The translations under genes were made by a program, and so were the position numbers. The notes beneath the pieces were generated by a model, which saw only the letters and a program-made list of their open reading frames with translations, did not search any database and was not told where the DNA came from. From contig NZ_BBYR01000036.1 in NCBI RefSeq assembly GCF_001293525.1, positions 54,813-118,812 of the forward strand: a stretch of DNA of 64,000 nt, in the 5' to 3' direction. This document shows positions 1 to 6,562 of the stretch, piece by piece. Source of the stretch: Pseudideonella sakaiensis (GTDB lineage Bacteria > Pseudomonadota > Gammaproteobacteria > Burkholderiales > Burkholderiaceae_C). Numbering within the stretch: the stretch's first letter is position 1; each line of letters begins with the position of its first letter.

Positions 1-236
1 AGGGCCGCGCCTCCGCGCAGGAGCACGTGTTCGGCCTCAGCCCGGCCTACGAGGACCTGAGCTGGCAGGGCCTGGCGTTCTCGCGCGAGCAGTTCGAGCA
101 GGTCAGCTCGATCGACGGCGCGGCCTGGCGCGCCGAGCTGGGGCTGCACGAGGAACTGTTCCGCACGCTGGCCCACAAGCTGCCGGCGGAATTGCCGAGC
201 ACGAAGGCCCGCATCGAGGCGCGGCTCGGGGCCTGA
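1..236 (+). CDS. pckG: Phosphoenolpyruvate carboxykinase (GTP), C-terminal fragment
   Basis: This is the 3' end of a gene that begins before the window; the reading frame is open from base 3 and stops at 234-236. The enzyme converts oxaloacetate and GTP to phosphoenolpyruvate, GDP and CO2 in cytosolic gluconeogenesis. The visible 77 residues match the C-terminal tail of GTP-type PEPCK: an EHVFGLSPAYEDLSW segment, then FSREQFEQVSSID and a closing amphipathic helix rich in Leu and Glu. The catalytic residues lie upstream and are not visible, so activity cannot be judged. It runs convergently towards the next gene, and two hairpins separate them. Confidence 0.88.
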   Translation, partial: GRASAQEHVFGLSPAYEDLSWQGLAFSREQFEQVSSIDGAAWRAELGLHEELFRTLAHKLPAELPSTKARIEARLGA

Positions 237-280
237 GCCCGTCCGGCGCCCGCGCCGCCACGCTGGCGGCCGCTGACCAG

Positions 281-300
281 GCCGGCGCGAACGCGCCGGC
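281..300. other. Perfect hairpin between pckG and the small convergent gene
   Basis: Two 9-base arms, GCCGGCGCG and CGCGCCGGC, are perfectly complementary around a two-base AA centre. It sits just after the pckG stop and may assist transcription termination or be a mobile palindrome. No T-run follows it. Confidence 0.4.
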
Positions 301-317
301 GCCGGCACACGCCGGAT

Positions 318-341
318 CGACGGGGCCGCAAGGCCCCGTCG
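318..341. terminator. GNRA-capped hairpin, candidate bidirectional terminator
   Basis: A perfect 10-bp stem (CGACGGGGCC / GGCCCCGTCG) closes a GCAA tetraloop. It lies between two convergent stop codons (236 on plus, 348 on minus), the expected place for a shared terminator. No T-tract follows in either direction, so it may instead act as an mRNA 3'-end stabiliser. Confidence 0.5.
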
Positions 342-347
342 CCGTTC

Positions 348-614
348 TCAGCGCGCGCTGCGCAGCTCGTGCTGGTCGGCGGCCGCGTAGAGGTCGGACG
401 CGAAGCCTGGCGCGACCGAGCGATACTCGTCGGCCAGCCGGCGCACGGCGGCCGCGTCGCGGTTCGCCTCGCGGCGCGTCTGGCGGGCACGGTGGCTGGC
501 CGCCCAGGCGCGCAGGCCGGCGGCGGCGGTGTCCAGGATCTTGGCCAGGACGTCGAGGATGCCCAGCGGGCGACCGGTCTTGCCGACGCGCCGCGGATAG
601 GTGAGAGAGCTCAT
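348..614 (-). CDS. Small basic/helical hypothetical protein (88 aa)
   Basis: I do not recognise a family. The start is the ATG at 614, which has a GAGGTG ribosome-binding site a few bases upstream; a longer frame to 797 exists but lacks such a site and crosses the apparent promoter. The product begins MSSLTYPRRVGKTGRPLG and continues as predicted helix with many Ala, Arg and Asp residues. There is no signal peptide or membrane segment. It is a single gene, convergent with pckG, with its own promoter-like region carrying a TATACT -10 hexamer and an inverted repeat. Existence is well supported by the ribosome-binding site and regulatory region; function is unknown. Confidence 0.6.
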   Translation of the reverse strand: MSSLTYPRRVGKTGRPLGILDVLAKILDTAAAGLRAWAASHRARQTRREANRDAAAVRRLADEYRSVAPGFASDLYAAADQHELRSAR

Positions 615-645
615 GGCTGCACCTCTGCGGTTGTTTGTGCAGTGC

Positions 646-663
646 AGTATAGGGTAAACCCTA
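646..663 (-). promoter_or_regulatory. -10 element with overlapping inverted repeat TAGGGT-AA-ACCCTA
   Basis: On the minus strand a TATACT hexamer (646-651) lies 32 bases upstream of the ATG at 614. An inverted repeat with 6-bp arms TAGGGT/ACCCTA around two bases occupies 650-663 and would cover the -10 to -25 spacer, the placement of a repressor operator. No good -35 is visible 17 bases upstream, which would fit activator dependence. The remaining sequence between 664 and 953 shows no gene. Confidence 0.4.
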
Positions 664-953
664 GATCCTTGCCGGCCCAGGGGCCGCGCGTGCCCCGGGA
701 CCGTGGCGCTCGGGCCACGCCTGCCGCGCGAACGCCTTGCGGCCCACCGGCGCCGGGGTCGACCGGGCGGCAGCGCGCGCGTGCGCGGCAAGCGCATGCG
801 TCCGCGCGGCCGCCGGACGAGCGCCGGACTTGACGGCGTTTGAACGCTCGCGTCGAGCGGCTTGAACCGCGCCCAGCGGCGGCCCGCCTAGACTGCCACG
901 CATCGACCTCGACGCCCGGCCCCCCGCCCCTGGGAACGGACCGGCCCCTTCCG

Positions 954-1490
954 ATGCCCCGCTCCGACCGCTACACCGCCCCCGCGATCGCCCTCCACTG
1001 GCTGCTCGCCATCGGCATCGCCGGCGCCTTCGTGCTGGGCCTCTACATGGCCGACCTGCCGCTGTCGCCGCAGAAGCTGAAGCTCTACAACTGGCACAAG
1101 TGGGCCGGCATGACGATCCTCGCGCTCTCGCTGCTGCGCCTGCTGTGGCGCCTGACGCACCGGCCGCCGGCCGACGTGGCGATGCCGGCCTGGCAGAAGG
1201 GCCTGGCGCACGGCACGCACGGGCTGCTGTACCTGCTGTTCTTCGCGGTGCCACTGGTCGGCTGGGCCTATTCCTCGGCCGCCGGTTTCCCGATCGTCTG
1301 GTTCGGCGTGCTGCCGCTGCCCGACTGGGTGCCGGTGGACAAGGCCCTGGCCGAGCAGATCAAGCCCTGGCACGAGCGGCTGGCCTGGCTGATGGCGCTG
1401 CTGGTGCTGCTGCACGTGGCCGGCGCACTGAAGCACCACGTCGTCGACCGCGACGGCCTGCTCGGCCGCATGGGGCTGGGCCGCCGCTGA
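954..1490 (+). CDS. cybB: Cytochrome b561
   Basis: An inner-membrane di-heme b-type cytochrome that passes electrons between the quinone pool and periplasmic or cytoplasmic partners. The 178-residue product has four hydrophobic segments. The expected heme-ligand histidines are visible in ALHWLLA, YNWHKWAGM, HGTHGLLYLL and LLHVAGALKHH. I chose the ATG at 954, which starts MPRSDRYTAPAIALHW as in the family; an upstream in-frame extension to 840 is low complexity. In Escherichia coli the b561 gene yceJ sits beside yceI, and here three YceI genes follow, so a functional link between this cytochrome and the lipocalin-like YceI proteins is likely. Confidence 0.88.
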   Translation: MPRSDRYTAPAIALHWLLAIGIAGAFVLGLYMADLPLSPQKLKLYNWHKWAGMTILALSLLRLLWRLTHRPPADVAMPAWQKGLAHGTHGLLYLLFFAVPLVGWAYSSAAGFPIVWFGVLPLPDWVPVDKALAEQIKPWHERLAWLMALLVLLHVAGALKHHVVDRDGLLGRMGLGRR

Positions 1491-1584
1491 GGCGCCAACG
1501 CTCCGGGCGGAACCTGCACGCCGGCCCCGCACTCCACCGCGGCGCGCACCCGCGCCCCGACACCTGTCCCCCACGAGTCCCCCG

Positions 1585-2184
1585 ATGACCGCCCTGTCCT
1601 CCCGCGCCGCCCCCGGCGCCTTCACCGCCCTCGGCCTGGCCTTCGCGGCCGCGGTCGCGCTGACCGCGCCGCTGCCCGCCCAGGCCCAGAAGCTGGTGCC
1701 CGCGCAAAGCGAGATCGGCTTCGTCACGCGCCAGATGGGCGTGCCGGTGGACGGCCGCTTCCGGAAGTTCGACGCGCAGATCGCCTTCGACCCGAAGAAG
1801 CCCGAGGCCGCGAAGATCGCCTTCACGATCGACCTCGGCAGCGCCGCGATCGGCACCGCCGAGACCGAAGCGGAGCTGGCCAAGCCGGACTGGTTCAACC
1901 TGAAGGCCTTCCCGCAGGCCGGCTTCCAGTCGACCGCGGTGAAGGCGCTCGGCGGCGGCCGCTACGAGGTGGCCGGCACGCTGACGATCAAGGGCGCGAA
2001 GCAGGACGTGGTGGTCCCGGTGACGCTGGCGCCGGCCGGCTCGAACGCCACCGCGACCGGCAGCTTCACGCTCAAGCGCCTGGACTTCCGCATCGGCGAA
2101 GGCGACTGGAAGGACACGAGCCTGGTCGCCAACGAGGTGCAGGTGCGCTTCAAGCTCGCGCTCAGCGGCCTGCCGCCGCAGTGA
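1585..2184 (+). CDS. YceI family periplasmic protein, copy 1
   Basis: YceI proteins are secreted lipocalin-like beta-barrels that bind long isoprenoid lipids such as ubiquinone-8 or its precursors. This 199-residue copy starts with a signal peptide whose cleavage site is around PAQAQ at residue 35. The mature part then shows SEIGFVTRQMGVPVDGRFRK and the closing strands LKRLDFRIGEGDWKD typical of the family. It is the most divergent of the three tandem copies: it lacks the cysteine pair around NREVCGGDF seen in copies 2 and 3. It follows cytochrome b561 by 94 bases, so co-transcription is likely. Confidence 0.85.
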   Translation: MTALSSRAAPGAFTALGLAFAAAVALTAPLPAQAQKLVPAQSEIGFVTRQMGVPVDGRFRKFDAQIAFDPKKPEAAKIAFTIDLGSAAIGTAETEAELAKPDWFNLKAFPQAGFQSTAVKALGGGRYEVAGTLTIKGAKQDVVVPVTLAPAGSNATATGSFTLKRLDFRIGEGDWKDTSLVANEVQVRFKLALSGLPPQ

Positions 2185-2305
2185 GCGGCGGCGCCGCCAC
2201 GCCGCCTGCCCCTGCCCGATCCGAACCCATGCCGCCGGGGCGCAGGCCCCGGCCGGACCCGTCGTTTCCTTCTCGCGTCTCCGACGCTTTCATGCCCCCC
2301 GCCCC

Positions 2306-2878
2306 ATGAACCTCAAGCCCTTCGTCCTCGCCGCCCTCGTCGCCACCGCCGGCCTCGCCCAGGCCCAGAGCGCCACCTACGCGATCGACCCGACCCACAC
2401 CACCGTGATCTTCGAGGCCAAGCACTTCGGCACCTCGACCAACCGCGGGCGCTTCGACCGGAAATCGGGCACCATCACGCTCGACAAGGCGGCGCGCACC
2501 GGCCGGGCCGAGATCACGATCGAGACCGCGTCGATCAACACCGGCGTCGCCCCCTTCGACAACCACCTGCGCAGCAAGGACTTCTTCAAGACCGATGAAT
2601 TCCCGACCGCCCGCTTCGTCGGCGACCGCTTCAGCTTCGATGCGGCCGGCAAGCTGAGCAGCGTGGCCGGCGAGCTCACCTTCCTCGGAAAGACCCGCCC
2701 CGTGACGCTGACCGCCCAGAACTACGCCTGCTACGACAACCCGATGCTCAATCGCGAGGTCTGCGGCGGCGACTTCGAGACCACGATCCAGCGCAGCCAG
2801 TTCGGCAGCGACTACGGCCTGCCGGCGATCCCGGACAGCGTGCGCCTGCTGATCCAGGTCGAGGCGATCAAGCAGTGA
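2306..2878 (+). CDS. yceI: YceI family periplasmic protein, copy 2
   Basis: A 190-residue secreted protein of the polyisoprenoid-binding YceI family. It has a short signal peptide ending at LAQAQS (about residue 21). The mature domain carries the family hallmarks YAIDPTHTTVIFEAKHFGTS, FDNHLRSKDFFKTDEFPTA and the C-terminal NREVCGGDFETTIQRSQFG block, all well conserved. Of the three copies it is the closest to classical YceI. Its stop overlaps the GTG start of copy 3 in a GTGA arrangement, so the two are translationally coupled. The likely role is lipid or quinone carriage in the periplasm next to cytochrome b561. Confidence 0.88.
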   Translation: MNLKPFVLAALVATAGLAQAQSATYAIDPTHTTVIFEAKHFGTSTNRGRFDRKSGTITLDKAARTGRAEITIETASINTGVAPFDNHLRSKDFFKTDEFPTARFVGDRFSFDAAGKLSSVAGELTFLGKTRPVTLTAQNYACYDNPMLNREVCGGDFETTIQRSQFGSDYGLPAIPDSVRLLIQVEAIKQ

Positions 2879-3543
2879 GGCCCGCGGCGCCGGCGCCCCG
2901 GCCGCGGCGGTTCGACGCCGCGCGCCCGCTCGTGCTGGCCGCCGCGCTCGCGGCGCTGCACCCGGCGGCGCACGCCCAGGCGCCGGCCGCGGCCGCGCCG
3001 GGAGCAGCGGCCTCGAGCGCCGCGGCCGGCGGGCCGGCCGAGTACACGCTCGATGCCGGCCACACCTTCGTCCACTGGGAGGTGCTGCACATGGGCACCT
3101 CCACCATCCGCGGCCGCTTCGACAAGCTCGGCGGCTCGGTGCGCTTCGACGCGCGCCGCCAGCAGGTGGACGTGAGCATCGCCGTGGACACCGCCTCCGT
3201 CAGCACCGGCCTCGCACCGTTCGACACCATCGTGCGCGGCGCCTCGCTGCTGGCCGTGCAGGCGAACCCGCAGGCCTGGTTCACCGCACGGCGCGGGCAG
3301 TGGGACGGCGAGGCGCTGCGCAGCCTGGACGGCGAGATCACGCTGCGCGGCACCAGCCGCCCGCTGACGCTGCGCGCGCTGCGTTTCAAGTGCGGCCTGA
3401 ACCCGCTGTTCGGCCGCGAGGTCTGCGGCGGCGACTTCGAGGGCACGTTGCGCCGCAGCGACTTCGGCATGACCCTGGCCCTGCCGCTGACCGCCGACGA
3501 GGTGCGCGTGCTGGTCCAGGTCGAGGGCGTGCGCGCGCCCTGA
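2875..3543 (+). CDS. YceI family periplasmic protein, copy 3
   Basis: A 222-residue YceI paralogue starting at a GTG (2875) that overlaps the preceding TGA by four bases. The N-terminus has an Arg-rich start, a hydrophobic stretch and an Ala-rich linker, consistent with a signal peptide cleaved near AHAQA. The domain shows YTLDAGHTFVHWEVLHMGTS, DTASVSTGLAPFDTIVRG and GREVCGGDFEGTLRRSDFG. It shares the cysteine-containing REVCGGDFE block with copy 2, pointing to a tandem duplication followed by divergence. The canonical phenylalanine is replaced by tryptophan in VHWEV. The ligand is unknown. Confidence 0.85.
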   Translation: MRPAAPAPRPRRFDAARPLVLAAALAALHPAAHAQAPAAAAPGAAASSAAAGGPAEYTLDAGHTFVHWEVLHMGTSTIRGRFDKLGGSVRFDARRQQVDVSIAVDTASVSTGLAPFDTIVRGASLLAVQANPQAWFTARRGQWDGEALRSLDGEITLRGTSRPLTLRALRFKCGLNPLFGREVCGGDFEGTLRRSDFGMTLALPLTADEVRVLVQVEGVRAP

Positions 3544-3549
3544 GAAGCC

Positions 3550-4494
3550 GTGAACGCACCGGACCCTTCCGCATCGCGCCTGCCCGGCGGCATCACCGTG
3601 CTCGAGCGCGGCTGGCTGTCGTCGAACAACGTGCTGCTGCACGGCCGCCCCGGCGAGGGCGCCACGCTGGTCGACACCAGCCACTGCGTGCACGCCGGCC
3701 AGACGGTCGCGCTGCTGCGCGCCGCGCTGGGCGACGAGCCGCTGCGTGCCGTGGTCAACACCCACCTGCACTCCGACCACTGCGGCGGCAATGCCGCGGT
3801 CGCACGGGCCTTCGGCGCGCCGCCGCTGCAGGTGCCGGCGGCCGCCTTCGACGCCGTCGTGCGCTGGGACGTGGCGGCGCTCGGCTTCGACGACGTCGCG
3901 CAGCGCCACGAGCGCTTCAGCGCACAGGGCGCGCTGGCCGCCGGCGAGCGCCTCGAGGTGGGCGACGCCGTGTGGACGGTGATCGCCGCGCCCGGCCACG
4001 ACCCGCACGCGCTGATGCTGTTCGAGCCGCAGGCCGGCGTGCTGATTTCGGGCGACGCCCTCTGGCGCGACGGCTTCGGCGTGGTCTTCCCCGAGCTCGA
4101 CGGCGAGGCCGCCTTCGGCCAGGTGCGCGCGGTGCTCGACACCATCGCCGCGCTGCCGGTGCGCCAGGTCGTGCCCGGCCATGGCGCCGCCTTCGACGAC
4201 GTGGCCGACGCGCTGGCGCGCGCCCGCTCGCGCCTCGCCGCCTTCGAGGCCGACCCGGCCCGGCACGCCCGCTACGCGGCCAAGGTGCTGCTGAAGTACC
4301 ACCTGATGGAAGAAGGCCGCCAGCCCGAGGCCGCCGCGCTCGACTGGGCCACCGCGGCCCCGCTGCTGCAACGGATCTGGGCGCGGCTGGGCGAGCCCGC
4401 GGCCAGCCTGCGCGGCTGGGCCGTGCAGCTCGTCGACGAGCTGTGCCGCGGCGGTGCGCTGCAGCGCCGCGACGGCGTGCTGCTCAACGCCTGA
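3550..4494 (+). CDS. MBL-fold metallo-hydrolase
   Basis: A 314-residue metallo-beta-lactamase-fold enzyme beginning at a GTG six bases after the YceI copy 3 stop, so it belongs to the same operon. The zinc ligands are visible: HLHSDH at residues 72-77, the His of APGHDPH around 155, the Asp of SGDALW around 178 and the His of VPGHGA near 216. The N-terminal VLERGWLSSNNVLL and the spacing resemble glyoxalase II/SoxH-type proteins. It has no signal peptide, so it probably acts in the cytoplasm. The substrate is unknown; the link to the YceI/b561 group suggests an oxidised lipid, quinone or thiol-ester metabolite, but this is inference. Confidence 0.8.
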   Translation: MNAPDPSASRLPGGITVLERGWLSSNNVLLHGRPGEGATLVDTSHCVHAGQTVALLRAALGDEPLRAVVNTHLHSDHCGGNAAVARAFGAPPLQVPAAAFDAVVRWDVAALGFDDVAQRHERFSAQGALAAGERLEVGDAVWTVIAAPGHDPHALMLFEPQAGVLISGDALWRDGFGVVFPELDGEAAFGQVRAVLDTIAALPVRQVVPGHGAAFDDVADALARARSRLAAFEADPARHARYAAKVLLKYHLMEEGRQPEAAALDWATAAPLLQRIWARLGEPAASLRGWAVQLVDELCRGGALQRRDGVLLNA

Positions 4495-4733
4495 CGCGGC
4501 CGCAGGGCCCGAGGCACCAGCCTCGTGCGCCCGTGCGCTGAGCGCACCGCCGCGACGGACTGTCACGGCGCCGGCGGGGCATTCCCCTATTGAAGCGTCA
4601 CATTCGTTAGCAGACAGTCATCGAACACCCGGCACCGACCGAGGGGTCGCTGCGCACACACGCGCCGGCGTGCGCAACGGGCCCAGGCCCCGGCGCCCCT
4701 CCCCGACTCAACGCAACGACACGGAGACCTTCG

Positions 4734-5852
4734 ATGAGCAGCACCCCGTCCACGCCCGCACCGCGCCGTCGCTTCCTGAAACGCGCCGGTGCCGGCGCCG
4801 TCGCCACCGGCGCGCTGGCCGCGCCGGCCATCTCGCAGGCGCAGACCGTGTCGCTGCGCTTCCAGTCGACCTGGCCGGCGAAGGACATCTTCCACGAGTA
4901 CGCCAACGACTTCGCCAAGAAGGTGAACGACATGGCGGGCAGCCGCCTGAAGATCGAGGTGCTGCCGGCCGGCGCGGTGGTGCCGGCCTTCCAGCTGCTG
5001 GAAGCCGTCGCCAAAGGCACGCTGGACGGTGGCCACGGCGTCGTGGCCTACCACTACGGCAAGAACTCGGCGCTGGCGCTGTGGGGCTCGGGCCCGGCCT
5101 TCGGCATGGACCCGAACATGGTGCTGGCCTGGCACTACTACGGCGGTGGCGAGGCCCTGCTGCAGGAGATCTACAAGGGCCTGAACCTGGACGTGAAGTC
5201 CTTCCTGTACGGCCCGATGCCGACCCAGCCGCTGGGCTGGTTCAAGAAGCCGATCGCCCGCGTCGACGACCTGAAGGGCCTGAAGTACCGCACCGTCGGC
5301 CTCGCGGTGGACGTGTTCACCGAGCTGGGAGCCGCGGTCAACCCGCTGCCCGGCGGCGAGATCGTGCCGGCGCTGGACCGCGGCCTGATCGACGCGGCCG
5401 AGTTCAACAACGCCTCGTCCGACCGCGTGCTCGGCTTCGCCGACGTCGCGAAGAACTGCATGCTGCAGAGCTTCCACCAGTCCGGCGAGCAGTTCGAGAT
5501 CCTGTTCAACGGCCCGAAATACAACGGCCTGCCGAACGAGCTGAAGAAGGCGATCGACGTGGCCGTCGAGGCCGCCAGCGCCGACATGAGCTGGAAGGCG
5601 ATCGAGCGCAACTCGCGCGACTACGCCGAGCTGAAGAAGTCCGGCGTCAACTTCTACAAGACGCCCGACGCGATCCTGCGTGCCCAGCTCGACGCCTGGG
5701 ACAAGGTGATCGCGAAGAAGTCCGGCGAGAACCCGATCTTCAAGAAGGTGCTGGACTCGCAGCGCGCCTACGCGCAGCGCGTGATCCCCTGGCAGAACGA
5801 CTACATGGTCGACTTCAAGATGGCCTACAACCACTACTTCGGCAAGAAGTAA
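4734..5852 (+). CDS. TRAP transporter periplasmic solute-binding protein (DctP family)
   Basis: The extracytoplasmic binding receptor of a tripartite ATP-independent periplasmic transporter, 372 residues. It has a Tat-type signal (RRRFLKRAGAGA, residues 11-22) ending near AISQAQ, so it is exported folded. The mature protein follows the DctP fold, with the substrate-clamping Arg in DLKGLKYRTVG and the LPGGEIVPALDRGLIDAAE block. The sequence YHYGKNSALALWGSGPAFGM resembles the TakP/2-oxoacid subgroup, so a 2-oxoacid or related monocarboxylate is a reasonable guess. The start has a GGAG ribosome-binding site. It is the first gene of a three-gene operon with both permeases downstream. Confidence 0.9.
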   Translation: MSSTPSTPAPRRRFLKRAGAGAVATGALAAPAISQAQTVSLRFQSTWPAKDIFHEYANDFAKKVNDMAGSRLKIEVLPAGAVVPAFQLLEAVAKGTLDGGHGVVAYHYGKNSALALWGSGPAFGMDPNMVLAWHYYGGGEALLQEIYKGLNLDVKSFLYGPMPTQPLGWFKKPIARVDDLKGLKYRTVGLAVDVFTELGAAVNPLPGGEIVPALDRGLIDAAEFNNASSDRVLGFADVAKNCMLQSFHQSGEQFEILFNGPKYNGLPNELKKAIDVAVEAASADMSWKAIERNSRDYAELKKSGVNFYKTPDAILRAQLDAWDKVIAKKSGENPIFKKVLDSQRAYAQRVIPWQNDYMVDFKMAYNHYFGKK

Positions 5853-5879
5853 GTCACCGCCGCTTCCTGTCTGCGTGAC

Positions 5880-5912
5880 GGGCCAGGGCACCGCGAGGGG
5901 CCCTGGCCCTTT
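5880..5912 (+). terminator. Intra-operon attenuator between binding protein and permease genes
   Basis: A 9-bp perfect stem (GGGCCAGGG at 5880-5888, CCCTGGCCC at 5901-5909) with a 12-base loop is followed by TTTC. It lies 27 bases after the binding-protein stop. Partial termination or mRNA 3'-end protection here would give more binding protein than permease, the usual stoichiometry for such transporters. Confidence 0.6.
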
Positions 5913-5929
5913 CGATTGAAGACGTCCCG

Positions 5930-6562
5930 ATGCAGAAATTCCTCCTCGCGGTCGACCGCCTGTCGACCTGGCTCGGCCAGGCCTTCGCCTGGACCATCGT
6001 CGTGCTGACCCTGATGATCAGCTGGGAGGTGTTCTCCCGCTACGTGCTGAACTCGCCGCACGACTGGGCGCTGAACGTGCAGATCATGCTGTACGGCGCG
6101 CTGTTCATGATGGCCGGCGCCTACACGCTGTCGAAGAACGGCCACGTGCGCGGCGACGTGCTCTACGGCTTCTTCCAGCCGCGCACCCAGGCCGCGATCG
6201 ACCTGGTGCTCTACATCGTCTTCTTCCTGCCCGGCATCGTCGCGCTGACCTGGGCCGGCTGGACCTATGCCAACGAGTCGCTGGCGATCCGCGAGAAGAC
6301 CTTCTCCGCGACGCCGCTGCCGCTCTACCCCTTCAAGTTCATCATCCCGCTGGCCGGCGCGATGCTGCTGCTGCAGGGGCTGGTGGAGATCGTGCGCTGC
6401 ATCGGCTGCCTGCGCGCCGGCGCATGGCCGTCGCGCGAGGAGGACGTCGAGGAGGTCGACGTCGACAAGCTCAAGGAGATGGTGCACGTGAAGGACGACG
6501 ACATCGCGGCGCTCGACGCCTACGTCGTCGCGCAGGACAAGCCCGCCGGGGGTGCGCGATGA
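5930..6562 (+). CDS. TRAP transporter small permease subunit (DctQ family)
   Basis: The four-helix small membrane subunit of the TRAP transporter, 210 residues. Hydrophobic segments are visible at WTIVVLTLMISWEVFSRYV, LYGALFMMAGAYTL, LVLYIVFFLPGIVALTWAG and FIIPLAGAMLLLQGLVEIV. The W-E-V-F-S-R-Y motif in helix 1 and the H-V-R-G-D motif after helix 2 are family hallmarks. The C-terminal 50 residues are an acidic cytoplasmic tail (EEDVEEVDVDKLKEM), longer than in many relatives. Its stop overlaps the start of the large permease in an ATGA arrangement, giving translational coupling. Confidence 0.9.
   Translation: MQKFLLAVDRLSTWLGQAFAWTIVVLTLMISWEVFSRYVLNSPHDWALNVQIMLYGALFMMAGAYTLSKNGHVRGDVLYGFFQPRTQAAIDLVLYIVFFLPGIVALTWAGWTYANESLAIREKTFSATPLPLYPFKFIIPLAGAMLLLQGLVEIVRCIGCLRAGAWPSREEDVEEVDVDKLKEMVHVKDDDIAALDAYVVAQDKPAGGAR

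Noticed and set aside
2812..4566. 584-codon open frame on the minus strand
   Set aside because: It is antisense to the third YceI gene and the MBL gene, which have clear motifs. Long antisense frames are expected at this GC content; the product is low-complexity Ala/Gly/Arg/His.
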